Shown piece by piece: positions 35,448-44,420 of a stretch of 64,000 bases of DNA. Origin of the DNA: Anaerolineales bacterium (GTDB lineage: Bacteria > Chloroflexota > Anaerolineae > Anaerolineales > Villigracilaceae); assembly GCA_019187665.1 (NCBI GenBank), contig JABARH010000004.1, forward strand, positions 124,001-188,000, written 5' to 3'. Each line of letters begins with the position of its first letter. Within the stretch, counting starts at the first letter, position 1. The notes beneath the pieces were generated by a model. The model had not been told where the DNA came from. It was given only the letters and a program-made list of their open reading frames with translations, and did no database searches. A program made the position numbers and the translations under genes.

Positions 35448-35632
35448 ACACGTACACATGTAGACACGTACACACGTAGACAGGTAGACACGTAGACAGG
35501 TAGACAGGTAGACAGGTAGACACGTACACACGTAGACAGGTAGACACGTACACAGGTAGACAGGTAGACACGTAGACAAGTAGACGAGTAGACGAGTAGA
35601 CGAGTGGACAAGTAGACAAGTAGACAAGTAGG
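35427..35632. repeat. 8-bp minisatellite tract 5, single orientation
   Basis: Some 25 units of GTAGACA(C/G) and GTACACA(C/T) drift to GTAGACGA and GTAGACAA near the right end, immediately upstream of the phosphoesterase ATG. No inverted arm. Confidence 0.9.
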
Positions 35633-35639
35633 AGCGCTG

Positions 35640-36635
35640 ATGAAATTATTTTCCAGAAAACCCACAAAAAAACTCACCCGCCTTTTCTTTGCGACAGATT
35701 TACACGGCTCGGAACGCACCTTCCGCAAGTTCATCAACGCGGGGAAGTTCTATGAAGCGAATGTGATCGTGATGGGCGGGGATATTCAGGGCAAGTTGTT
35801 GATTCCGATCATCAAAGAATCGAACGGGCATTACCGCGCCACATTGCAGGGACGCGTCGAACACGTCGCGTCGCAGGAGGAGTTGACCGCGCTGACGGGA
35901 CGGCTCGACACGCTCGGCTTCTATTACAAGATCATGGACGAGGACGGATTCCGCGCGCTGTCCGCAGACCAGAAGGCCGTGGACGCGCTGTTCCACGAGG
36001 AGGCGCGCGCAAAACTTGGCCGCTGGGTGGACCTGGCGGAGGAGCGGCTCAACGGCACGGGGATCAAGTGTTTCGTCACGGGCGGAAACGATGACGAGTG
36101 GGATGTGTTATCGGCATTAAAGCGCGAGGGCGCGCAGTCGCTGATCGCATGTGAAAATGAAATGGTGATGGTGGACGACGATCACTCGATGATCTCGATT
36201 GGCATCAGCACGCCCACCCCGTGGAAGACGCCGCGCGAGACGACGGAAGAGGAACTCGGAGCGATGATCGAAGAGATGGCCGCAAAAGTCCCTGACATGC
36301 AAAAAGCAATTTTCAATTTTCACGATCCGCCCAAAGATTCGACGCTGGACACCTGTCCCATGCTGGATTGGACGAAAGACCCGCCCGAGCAGATCGTCCA
36401 GGGCGGGCAGCCCATTATGCACGGCGCGGGGAGCGTCGCGGTGCGCGCGGCCATCGAAAAGTTCAAGCCGATGCTCGGCCTGCATGGGCACATCCACGAG
36501 TCGCAGTCTGTGGCGAAGATCGGACGCACGACCTGTATTAATCCAGGCAGCGAGTATGGAGAGGGAATCCTACGCGGCTGTCTGGTGAATTTTGTGGACG
36601 GCGAAATTCAAGGATATCAAATGACGAGCGGATAA
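35640..36635 (+). CDS. Calcineurin-like metallophosphoesterase, copy A
   Basis: A 331-residue metallophosphoesterase with the two-metal motifs in order: FFATDLHGSERTFRKF (DxH), VIVMGGDIQGK (GGD), TGGNDDEW (GND), FNFHDPP and LHGHIHES (GHxH). These proteins hydrolyse phosphomono- or diesters. The paralogue at 46148 shares every motif. In an island with choline-kinase-like genes, phosphodiesters such as glycerophospho-amines are plausible but unproven substrates. The MITE copy lies one base after its stop. Confidence 0.88.
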   Translation: MKLFSRKPTKKLTRLFFATDLHGSERTFRKFINAGKFYEANVIVMGGDIQGKLLIPIIKESNGHYRATLQGRVEHVASQEELTALTGRLDTLGFYYKIMDEDGFRALSADQKAVDALFHEEARAKLGRWVDLAEERLNGTGIKCFVTGGNDDEWDVLSALKREGAQSLIACENEMVMVDDDHSMISIGISTPTPWKTPRETTEEELGAMIEEMAAKVPDMQKAIFNFHDPPKDSTLDTCPMLDWTKDPPEQIVQGGQPIMHGAGSVAVRAAIEKFKPMLGLHGHIHESQSVAKIGRTTCINPGSEYGEGILRGCLVNFVDGEIQGYQMTSG

Positions 36636-36636
36636 T

Positions 36637-36725
36637 CAGTAGATCACGAAAACCCTGCGTAGGTTGCGATCTCTATCGCAACCTGGCGGTAGAGACCGCC
36701 AAATACGCGCTTTCGTGAAGTACTG
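36637..36725. mobile_element. MITE-like element, full copy, inverted orientation
   Basis: 89 bp, the reverse complement of the element at 25-113 with only a few differences; it starts CAGTAGATCACGAAAA. Flanks ATAAT and AAAAT differ by one base, a plausible old 5-bp duplication. Confidence 0.85.
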
Positions 36726-37053
36726 AAAATATATTGTGACGCTGATCGAGAAGAAAAAATCCGCGTTTTCCGCGTCCGAAAAATTATTTCCGATACCGTC
36801 TAATGATAATGTTTGAAGTTCATGCAAGGAGGCAGTTATGTCGTGACGGAAGATCGTTGAAAACTAACGAGCGCCATACAAATGGCTCTTTTGAACTTCG
36901 CGAAAAAGAGCCTAAACACAAAGTACACAAAGGTTCACAAGGGGAAAAAAGAGCCATGGCGGTTCGGCCTTTCCTTCGTCGCCTTTGTGCCCTTCGTGTT
37001 TCAAAAGGTTTTTCCCCATTGTGGGAGAACCCCTCAACCAAAGGAGAAAAGCA
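36726..37053. repeat. Intergenic region with inverted CACAAAGG/CCTTTGTG element
   Basis: First comes the repeat shared with 13040-13110 (36737-36795). Then an imperfect inverted repeat (about 36914-36943 against 36968-37000) is built from AACACAAAG/CACAAAGG words. A similar element lies before the MttB gene at 44421-44512. No gene seen; AAAGGAG precedes the permease ATG. Confidence 0.55.
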
Positions 37054-38676
37054 ATGGCTACTGCAAAACCTGAAGTCTTCACCCGCAAAGCCTCGGGACT
37101 GGTGCGCGTCATGTCCCCGTTTTCGGCCTTCATCTATAACATCCTGACGATGGGGCTGATCTTCCCGTGGACGTATCTGTGGGCGCCTGGCGCGCTGCCT
37201 GGCGGCAAACTTGTGTGGGGCATTTTGCTGGCGATGGTGATCGAAATTCCAATCGCCCTCGTCTACGTCTGGCTGTCCACCGCGCTGCCGCGTTCAGGCG
37301 GCGACTACGTGTTCCAAAGCCGCGTGTTCGGCGGCGGCACGGCCTTCACCGTCGTGATGTCTGGCTACGTGATCTGGATTCTGCAATGGGTGGCGCTTTC
37401 GGGCTGGCTTCTTTCGTATCTCGGATTCGCTCCGCTCTTCCTCGGGCTGGGCGCGACCACGGGAAGCGCGGCCATGTCTGGACTTGGAATCTGGTTCACC
37501 ACCTCAACGGGCATCATCATCACGAGCATCTTGAACGCCTTCGTCGCGGCGTCCATCCTCGTCAGCGGGTTTAAGAATTACGTCCGCCTCCAGACCGTGA
37601 TGATCGTCGGCACTTTGCTGGCATTTTTCACCATGCTGTTCGTGTTGTTCACCGCCAACCCGTCCACTTCAATGGCGCACATTGACTCGTTCGCGCTGGC
37701 GATCAGCGGCGTGAAGGATTTCGTCAAAACCGCCATGGATGCCTCCGTGGCCGCGGGCATTGACCTCAACCCGCCCTTCAGCCTGATGGCGACCCTCCTC
37801 GTCGCGCCCATCGCGTGGACCTCCCTGCAATGGGCAACCTACTCTGCCCAGCAAAACGGCGAGATCAAGAATGCGCGCTCCTTCCAAAGCCAGATGTTCA
37901 TCATCGTCGGCTCGCTGGTCGTCACGGGGTTGCTGCTGGCCGCCCTCGCCTGGGCGCTGGAAAAAGCCGTCGGCACTGAATTCCTCTACGTGGCGGGCGC
38001 GGGTTACTGGGCGCTGCTGGAAGAAGCAAAAATTTCGGGCTTCTATCTGTGGCCGAACATCATCACGGTCGCGCTCACGGCCAGTCCGCTGGTGGTCCTC
38101 ATCATCGGCATCGGCTATATCCTCAACGCGCACCAGATCGTGCATAACTGCTACATCGGCATGACGCGCGTCATGGTCGCCATGTCGCTCGACCGCCTGC
38201 TGCCCGAATGGGTCAGCAAAGTGGACGAGAAACGCCACACGCCTGCCAACGCGCACTGGGCCTACTTCATCGCCAGCATTCCCGTCATCTTTCTCTACAA
38301 CCTGCATCCAGGCTGGACGGGACTGACCCTCGGCGTAACCTTCGCCTGCGGTTACGTGTTCGTCATCACCTGCCTGGCGGGCGCGCTGCTGCCCTATCGC
38401 GCCAAAGACGTATACGAAGCCTCTCCAGGCGCCAAATACACCCTCGGCGGCATCCCAATGGTGACCGTCCTCGGCGCGCTCGGCTTCCTCTTCGGGACGG
38501 TCATGCTGGTCATGTTCATGTTCGATCCGCGCCTCGGGTTGGTCAGCCCGCTCGCGTACGGAATCGTGTTTGGCGTGCTGGCTGTTTCGGCCATCTGGTA
38601 CTTCTTCGCCAAAAACACGCAGAAATCCAAAGGCATCAACGTGGACTACGCCTTCAAGGAGATTCCTCCCGAATAG
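37054..38676 (+). CDS. APC superfamily amino acid/amine permease, copy A
   Basis: A 540-residue integral membrane protein with about 12 helices. It begins RKASGLVRVMSPFSAFIYN and shows the APC signature near helix 2-3 (ALPRSGGDYVFQSRVFGGG). Such carriers bring in amino acids, polyamines or amines by proton or ion coupling. The paralogue at 47156 aligns along its whole length (MPRSGGDYVWMSRILGG). Located in the island beside the kinase and dehydrogenase genes, so import of their substrate is likely. Start chosen for AAAGGAG eight bases upstream. Confidence 0.9.
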   Translation: MATAKPEVFTRKASGLVRVMSPFSAFIYNILTMGLIFPWTYLWAPGALPGGKLVWGILLAMVIEIPIALVYVWLSTALPRSGGDYVFQSRVFGGGTAFTVVMSGYVIWILQWVALSGWLLSYLGFAPLFLGLGATTGSAAMSGLGIWFTTSTGIIITSILNAFVAASILVSGFKNYVRLQTVMIVGTLLAFFTMLFVLFTANPSTSMAHIDSFALAISGVKDFVKTAMDASVAAGIDLNPPFSLMATLLVAPIAWTSLQWATYSAQQNGEIKNARSFQSQMFIIVGSLVVTGLLLAALAWALEKAVGTEFLYVAGAGYWALLEEAKISGFYLWPNIITVALTASPLVVLIIGIGYILNAHQIVHNCYIGMTRVMVAMSLDRLLPEWVSKVDEKRHTPANAHWAYFIASIPVIFLYNLHPGWTGLTLGVTFACGYVFVITCLAGALLPYRAKDVYEASPGAKYTLGGIPMVTVLGALGFLFGTVMLVMFMFDPRLGLVSPLAYGIVFGVLAVSAIWYFFAKNTQKSKGINVDYAFKEIPPE

Positions 38677-39033
38677 TCCGCCTCACGCGTGACTTTGGGT
38701 GGGCAGCGCTCGCGGGCGCTGTCCACCCTTTGAAGTTTGCCAGCGCCGCCCGTGATTTGCCTGGCAAATCAGGCAGGCGTAACGCCAGCAGGCGCGTTAG
38801 ACCTTCGGCGCGCCCTACGCAAGGTTTTGCGTAAGTCCTGTTAACAAAAATAACCTGACATTTGTTGTCGCCCCGAAATGCGCTGGAGAGCGTATTACTA
38901 CGCAGAAAATGACCGTTGTTGCGTAAAGGACGTTCTCTAACGTCCGTTTTGGGCGAGCCGATATGTTGGAGTAAATTGTTGATCTTCAAAATGTTGCGGC
39001 GCGCGTAACGTCCGCTGGAATTTGGAGTAGGTT
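38677..39033. repeat. Repeat-rich intergenic region
   Basis: After the terminator come the GATTTGCCTGGCAAATC palindrome (about 38755-38771, shared with the MITE insert at 10600) and several small hairpins. A block at 38925-38985 (GGACGTTCTCTAACGTCCGT, then GAGCCGATATGT) recurs at 59562-59625. No gene seen. Confidence 0.65.
38697..38731 (+). terminator. Intrinsic terminator after the APC permease
   Basis: GGGTGGGCAGCGC (38697-38709) pairs with GCGCTGTCCACCC (38716-38728) with one mismatch, followed by TTT. Confidence 0.65.
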
Positions 39034-39933
39034 ATGCCCATCATTGACGATGCAGTTGCAAAAATTCAAGACTGGCAGGGGAAGGACATTTCCATCCAGC
39101 CTCTTTCGGGCGGGTTGACCAACACGAACTACAAAGTAACCGTGGACGGGACTCCGTACTTCGTCCGCGTGCCTGGCGAAAGCACGGAACTGCTCGCCAT
39201 TGACCGCGCCAACGAAGTCCACAACGCGCGGGCCGCGGCAGAGGCAAACGTCGCGCCGAAGGTCTTGTATCACCTGCCCGAATACAACGTGATGGTGTTG
39301 GAATTTTTAACGGGGATAACCATGTCGAAGGAATCATTGTCCGCCGAAGGTATGCCGACGCGTATGGCGAAGGTTATCAAAAAACTGCACCGCGGCCCGC
39401 GCTTCCTGACCGACTTCAATATGTTCCGCCTGACCGAATACTATTTGAAGATCTGCGCTGAGCGCGGCATCCCCATCCCCGACGGTTATCACGATCGAAT
39501 GCCCGCCGTGAATCGAATCGAAGAAGCGATGAACGTCAAACCGCTGGCGACCGTTCCCTGCAACAACGACCTGCTCGCCGAAAATTACATGGACGACGGC
39601 AGGCATCTCTGGCTGATTGATTATGAATACAGCGGCAACAACGACCCGACCTTCGAGTTGGGCAACACCTGCCAGGAAATGCAATTCAACGAGGCGCAAA
39701 TTCGCGAAGTCTGCGCGGCGTATTTCGGCGAAGCGACCCCATCCATGATCGCGCGCATGAAGTTGAACATGATCATGTCCGATGTGGGCTGGGGATTATG
39801 GGCAGCGATACAAGCGAAGATATCGAAGATTGATTTCGACTTCTGGGGCTGGGCGATGGAGAGGTGGGGCAGGGCGGTGGAGAAGATGGATTCGGTTGAA
39901 TTTGAGGGGTGGCTGGAGGAAGTAAAAAGGTAG
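39034..39933 (+). CDS. Choline/ethanolamine kinase-like phosphotransferase, copy B
   Basis: A 299-residue paralogue of the 28374 product. PLSGGLTNTNYKV forms the ATP-binding turn, CNNDLLAENYM is the catalytic loop (Asn where copy A has His-Asp, with the key Asp kept) and WLIDYEYSGNNDP the metal-binding Asp segment. Probably phosphorylates a small amino alcohol. Its TAG stop (39931-39933) is the first unit of tract 6. Confidence 0.87.
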   Translation: MPIIDDAVAKIQDWQGKDISIQPLSGGLTNTNYKVTVDGTPYFVRVPGESTELLAIDRANEVHNARAAAEANVAPKVLYHLPEYNVMVLEFLTGITMSKESLSAEGMPTRMAKVIKKLHRGPRFLTDFNMFRLTEYYLKICAERGIPIPDGYHDRMPAVNRIEEAMNVKPLATVPCNNDLLAENYMDDGRHLWLIDYEYSGNNDPTFELGNTCQEMQFNEAQIREVCAAYFGEATPSMIARMKLNMIMSDVGWGLWAAIQAKISKIDFDFWGWAMERWGRAVEKMDSVEFEGWLEEVKR

Positions 39934-40057
39934 GCAGGTAGGCAGGTAGACACGTAAACACGTAGACACGTAAACAGGTACACAGGTACACACGTAAACA
40001 CGTACACACGTAAACACGTACACACGTACACATGTAAACAAGTACACAGGTAGACAT
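39929..40057. repeat. 8-bp minisatellite tract 6, single orientation
   Basis: About 16 units of GTAGGCAG, GTA(A/C)ACAC/G. It ends nine bases before the four-helix-bundle ATG. Confidence 0.9.
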
Positions 40058-40066
40058 GGAGAAAAC

Positions 40067-40564
40067 ATGAGTGAGAGAAAGCCACTGTACGAATCGCCAG
40101 GAGAAAAAGGAAAGCGCGGGTTTGAGGATTTGGATTGTTATCAACTCGCGCTGGAAGTGATGGCGAAGATCCATGCTTTCTCGAAGACGCTGCCTGTGGA
40201 TGAAAAATATGACATGTACGCCCAAATCCGTCGTTGTTCGAAGAACGTGACTGGAAACATTGGCGAAGCATACGGACGCTACCATTACCTCGACAGCCTG
40301 CATTACTACTCCATCGCTCGCGGCGAGCTGTTGGAGACGCTGGCAAGATTGATTGACGCCCGCGCGCTGAATTACATTGCCCAACCAGAATTCGAATCCC
40401 TTTACAAACTGATTCGCCAAGCCGAACAATCTCTTAATGGCTTTATGTCTTATGTTCGCCGTCAGCGAGCAGGCGCGCAGGAATATGGCGATAAGAAAAT
40501 TCACGAAGATCAGACAGGCTATTTTGTGGATGATGTAGATAGTGATGCGTTAGTAGACGCGTAG
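40067..40564 (+). CDS. Four-helix bundle protein (23S rRNA intervening-sequence protein family)
   Basis: A 165-residue helical protein with the TIGR02436/S23 signature (FEDLDCYQLALEVMAKIH, QIRRCSKNVTGNIGEAYGR, ARGELLETLARLIDA). The family is named after proteins encoded in 23S rRNA intervening sequences and includes the diversity-generating-retroelement factor Avd; most free-standing members have no known role. It is boxed between two minisatellite tracts and its stop lies in the second. No reverse transcriptase is nearby. Possibly a mobile cassette. Confidence 0.85.
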   Translation: MSERKPLYESPGEKGKRGFEDLDCYQLALEVMAKIHAFSKTLPVDEKYDMYAQIRRCSKNVTGNIGEAYGRYHYLDSLHYYSIARGELLETLARLIDARALNYIAQPEFESLYKLIRQAEQSLNGFMSYVRRQRAGAQEYGDKKIHEDQTGYFVDDVDSDALVDA

Positions 40565-40703
40565 ACAGGTAGACACGTAGACAGGTAGACACGTAGACAG
40601 GTAGACACGTAGACACGTAGACACGTAGACACGTAGACAGGTAGACACGTACACACGTAAGCATGTCACCTGTGTACCTGTGTACCTGTGTACCTATGTA
40701 CCA
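40561..40703. repeat. 8-bp minisatellite tract 7, inverted arms
   Basis: GTAGACAG/GTAGACAC units to about 40666, then CTGTGTAC units to 40703. The four-helix gene uses the TAG of the first unit (40562-40564). Confidence 0.9.
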
Positions 40704-40718
40704 CCTCAAAGGAGAACC

Positions 40719-43148
40719 ATGAAAGATCAGGCAGAGATCGTAATCATCGGTGGAGGGATCGTCGGCGCGCAGATCGCATATCACCTGGCGAAGATGGGGA
40801 AGAAGGATATTGTCCTTGTTGAGAAGGGCGAGATCGCCAGCGGCGAGTCTTCGCACGCGGCGGGATTAGTGACTCAATTCGCTACGTCGCAGACGATGCT
40901 CAAGTTCCGCATGTACAGCATCGAGTTGTACAGCGAGTTGGGCCTGTTCGATCATGTCGGCAGTCTGCGCGTCGCTTCGACGAAAGAATCTTTGCTCGAT
41001 CTGGAGCGGAGCGTCAGCCGCGCAAAAGCATTGGGACTCGAATGTGAGGTCATCGGGCGCGACGAGGCGGTGAAGCACATGCCGCAGATCACGGACAAGG
41101 AACTCTACGGCGCGCTTTATCTGCCGCGCGACGGTCAACTCGATCCGTACACGACCACGACCAGCATGGTCAAGTTCGCGAAGGAGTTGGGCGTCACGGT
41201 CTACACCAACACGCGCGTGACTGGCATCAAACTTTCAGCGCAGGGAGAAGTGCGCGAGGTGGCGACCAATAAAGGGTCAATTCGATGCGAGATCGTCGTC
41301 AACGCCGCGGGCATGTGGGCGCCGCGCGTCGCCGCCATGGCGGGCCTGCATTTTCCAACCACGCCCGTGGATCATCAACACATCGCGTTGAAGGCCGTCC
41401 CAGGTCACGAGTTCAATTCCAAGACGCCGTGCCTGCGCGACCCAGAAAATTTGGTGTACATGCGGCAGGAGCAGGGCGGACTCGTGATCGGCGGTTATGA
41501 GGGCAATCCGCTTGCGCGTTGGATGGATGGCGCGCCGTGGGAGCATGGCTCGGCAACATTGCCTTCCAGCATGGAACGTTTCGAGCCGCTGCTGGAAGGC
41601 GCCATTCGTCGCCTGCCTTTTCTTGAGCAGGCGGGCATCGTTGCGCTTGTCTGTCACCCTGGCGCGTACACGCCCGATTGTCAGCCGATTCTTGGACCGA
41701 TGGCGGGCGCGCGCGGCATGTGGATGGCGGCGGGATTTTCGCTCAACGGGTACGGCGGCGCGGGCGGCGTGGGAAAACTTTTGGCGGAGTGGATCATCGG
41801 CGGCGAGCCGACGATGGATGTGTATCAATATAAAGCCACGCGCTTCGGAAATTATTATGACGATCCGCTCTATGCCGCCGAACGGACGCGCGAAAGCGTG
41901 AAATATTATTATCGCCTGCGTTTCCCTCACGACGAATTTGAGTGGGCGCGCCCGCATCGGACGAGTCCTGTGTATTTTCGTCAACTGGAAATGGGCGCGG
42001 TCTTCGGCGAGAAATTTGGCTGGGAGCGCGTAAATTATTACGAGCCAGGCAAACCCTCGCGGCGCATGGGCGAGGATCAGCGCAATTGGGGCGGGTGGGT
42101 CAAGCCGCCGTTCTTCGAACGCGTTGGAAAAGAACACGAAGCGACGCGCGAGCGCGTCTGCCTCTTCGACTTGACGCCGTTCAGCAAGATCGAAGTGACG
42201 GGCGCGGGCGCGCTGACTCTGTTGAATCGAGTCGCGGTCAGCGAGATGGACAAGCCCATCGGCTCGGCGACCTACACCCAATTTTGCAACACGCGCGGCG
42301 GTGTCGAAGCGGACGTGACGGTGACGCGTCTCGGCGCGCAGCGTTTCTGGGTCACCACAGGGTCGGCGTTCATCGGCAACGATAAAGCCTGGCTGGAAAT
42401 GCACGCGGACGAATCGGACGGCGAAGTGATGATCCGCGATGTCACCGAAGAGTGGGCGTGCCTGCCCGTGTGGGGACCGAAAGCCCGTTACGTGTTACAG
42501 AAGGTTACAAGTTACGATGTCTCGAATGAAGCGCATCCGTATTTGACGACGAAACAAATTGAAATCAACGGCGCGACAGTGTACGCCCAACGCGTCAGTT
42601 ACGCGGGCGAGCTGGGCTGGGAGTTATACGTCCCGTACAAGCGCGCCACGATGTTGTGGGATAGGCTGATCGAAGCGGGAAAAGAATTTGGAATCGAAGT
42701 CGGCGGCTACAAAGTGTTGGATTCGTTGCGAGTGGAAAAAGGCTATCGCTATTACACCAGCGACGTGACGCAACTTGAAACGCCCTACGAGGGCGGCCTC
42801 GGATTCTGCGTTGATCTCAATAAAAAAGATTTCATCGGCAGGGACGCGCTCGCCAAACAAAAAGCGGAGGGGATCAAACGCAAACTCTGCACGCTCGTTG
42901 TGGACGGAAACGACTTCGCGCAAATTTACGGCGGCGAAGCGATCTATCACGAAGGAAAAGTTTTGACTCGAGTCAGAAGCGGCGGATGGGGATATACTGT
43001 GAAGAAGAATATTGTTTACGCCTATCTGCCCATCGAACTGGCGAAAATCGGAAACCGTTTTGAAGCGGAACTCATTGAAGGAAGGAAGATGGTTGAAGTG
43101 ACTCCGACGGTGTTGTTCGATCCAAAAGGCGAGCGCTTAAGGGCGTAA
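40719..43148 (+). CDS. Dimethylglycine/sarcosine dehydrogenase-type FAD oxidoreductase fused to GcvT, copy B
   Basis: An 809-residue paralogue of the 29339 product. FAD site IVIIGGGIVGAQIAYHL, the flavin-linking His in GESSHAAGL, and a GcvT half with TRLGAQRFWVTTG, GELGWELYVP and LRVEKGYRYY. Should demethylate an N-methylated amino acid, transferring the carbon to tetrahydrofolate. Sequence divergence from copy A across both halves implies an old duplication and probably a different substrate. GGAG precedes the start. Confidence 0.92.
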   Translation: MKDQAEIVIIGGGIVGAQIAYHLAKMGKKDIVLVEKGEIASGESSHAAGLVTQFATSQTMLKFRMYSIELYSELGLFDHVGSLRVASTKESLLDLERSVSRAKALGLECEVIGRDEAVKHMPQITDKELYGALYLPRDGQLDPYTTTTSMVKFAKELGVTVYTNTRVTGIKLSAQGEVREVATNKGSIRCEIVVNAAGMWAPRVAAMAGLHFPTTPVDHQHIALKAVPGHEFNSKTPCLRDPENLVYMRQEQGGLVIGGYEGNPLARWMDGAPWEHGSATLPSSMERFEPLLEGAIRRLPFLEQAGIVALVCHPGAYTPDCQPILGPMAGARGMWMAAGFSLNGYGGAGGVGKLLAEWIIGGEPTMDVYQYKATRFGNYYDDPLYAAERTRESVKYYYRLRFPHDEFEWARPHRTSPVYFRQLEMGAVFGEKFGWERVNYYEPGKPSRRMGEDQRNWGGWVKPPFFERVGKEHEATRERVCLFDLTPFSKIEVTGAGALTLLNRVAVSEMDKPIGSATYTQFCNTRGGVEADVTVTRLGAQRFWVTTGSAFIGNDKAWLEMHADESDGEVMIRDVTEEWACLPVWGPKARYVLQKVTSYDVSNEAHPYLTTKQIEINGATVYAQRVSYAGELGWELYVPYKRATMLWDRLIEAGKEFGIEVGGYKVLDSLRVEKGYRYYTSDVTQLETPYEGGLGFCVDLNKKDFIGRDALAKQKAEGIKRKLCTLVVDGNDFAQIYGGEAIYHEGKVLTRVRSGGWGYTVKKNIVYAYLPIELAKIGNRFEAELIEGRKMVEVTPTVLFDPKGERLRA

Positions 43149-43151
43149 AGA

Positions 43152-43318
43152 GGTATACAGGTATGCAGGTACACAGGTATACAGGTATACAGGTATACAG
43201 GTGACGTGTGTACATGTCTACGTGTGTACATGTCTACATGTCTACGTGTCTACGTGTCTACATGTGTACATGTCTACGTGTCTACGTGTCTACATGTGTA
43301 CATGTCTACCGCCTACCT
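43152..43318. repeat. 8-bp minisatellite tract 8, inverted arms
   Basis: GTATACAG/GTACACAG units to about 43200, then GTGTACAT/GTCTACGT units to 43318. It lies between the dehydrogenase and the PfkB-like gene. Confidence 0.9.
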
Positions 43319-43341
43319 AACCATCAAACCGCAAAATTATT

Positions 43342-44403
43342 ATGTCCCCAGACTACATCGGCTTCGGCATGTTAACCCCCGTGACCATTATGACAGTAGA
43401 TCGTTTCCCGCGTCACAACACGGGCGCGATGGTGAAGGAGATCAAGGAATTTGTTTTCGATGACGCGGCGATCATTGCGTGTTGTCTCGCGCAGTGGGGC
43501 GTGGAGGCGGGCATGATCGGCACCGCGCTCGGCAACGATCCGCGCGGACATCGTCTCGCGCTGGAACTCAAGGAGCGCGGCGTGCGCTGTGACGTTCGTT
43601 TTACAAACGACTACGAGACTCCCATCGAAGTGGACGTCTCCGACCGACGCGGCGCGCGCACCTATTTCTGGCAGCGCACTCCCGAAATGCTCAACACCCT
43701 CGACACAGCGGACCTGTCCATGATCGAGGGCGCGCGCCTGCTCTACGTGGATTGGTACGATGGCGAGAATCACATCACGCGCGCCATGAAGGAAGCGAAC
43801 CGTTTGGGCGTGCCAGTGTTTTTAAATCTTGAACACGGTCACAAGGATATGAATCTGCTTAAGCGATACGCAAAACACACTGCCATCTGCCAGGCTGTAA
43901 CAGACGCCGCGCAACTCGGTCAGAACCGCGCATTAATGGCGACGGCGCGCAAACTGCTCAACGCGGGCATCGAGATCGCGGTCGTGACGATGGCAAAGGA
44001 AGGCTGTCTCGTGGCGCGCGGCGATCAGGCTGTCCGCATCTTCGCTCCGAAAGTGAAGGCGGTGGATGCCTGCGGCGCGGGCGCGACCTTCTCCTCGGGC
44101 TTCGCATACGGATTCCTGCAAGGCTGGGACCTCGAACGTTCGGCGCGCTTCGCCTCCGCAGCGGCTTCGCTCAAGGTTACGCGCGCGGGCTTGGACATGT
44201 TTCCCATCGAGGAGATCGAATCGCTGGCGGCAAAACTGCGCGTCGAATATCTCGCCTTCCGCGATAATCAATTTATCAAGATCGGCAAGATGATCGCTCT
44301 GCAACAGAAAAACCTGGAACAACAGACGCGCCGCCTCGCAAACCGCATCGCATCCTCGCCGCTGATCCCCAAAAAGAAACCGCAGGAGAAGAGAAAACCG
44401 TGA
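43342..44403 (+). CDS. PfkB family carbohydrate kinase-like protein lacking the catalytic Asp
   Basis: A 353-residue ribokinase-fold protein (GFGMLTPVTIMTVDRFP, VEAGMIGTALGNDPRG, EIAVVTMAKEGCLV). The signature normally reads D(T/C)xGAGD, where the last Asp is the general base. Here it is VDACGAGATFSSG, so the catalytic Asp is Ala. The nucleotide reading is clear at 44068-44098. It may be a non-catalytic binding or regulatory protein or use a different residue. The C-terminal 60 residues are a charged extension. Gene order suggests a place in the same pathway as the aldolase. Confidence 0.82.
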   Translation: MSPDYIGFGMLTPVTIMTVDRFPRHNTGAMVKEIKEFVFDDAAIIACCLAQWGVEAGMIGTALGNDPRGHRLALELKERGVRCDVRFTNDYETPIEVDVSDRRGARTYFWQRTPEMLNTLDTADLSMIEGARLLYVDWYDGENHITRAMKEANRLGVPVFLNLEHGHKDMNLLKRYAKHTAICQAVTDAAQLGQNRALMATARKLLNAGIEIAVVTMAKEGCLVARGDQAVRIFAPKVKAVDACGAGATFSSGFAYGFLQGWDLERSARFASAAASLKVTRAGLDMFPIEEIESLAAKLRVEYLAFRDNQFIKIGKMIALQQKNLEQQTRRLANRIASSPLIPKKKPQEKRKP

Positions 44404-44420
44404 AAGCAGCGCCAGGAGCC

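Noticed and set aside
40067..40564. Diversity-generating retroelement (Avd-like protein)
   Set aside because: No reverse transcriptase or template/variable repeat pair is found in the window; the similarity is at family level only.
24789..43318. Open frames coding CLRVYVST-type repeats
   Set aside because: They are translations of the 8-bp minisatellites; the 24-base super-period produces an eight-residue repeat in any open frame. Real genes start after or end before the tracts.
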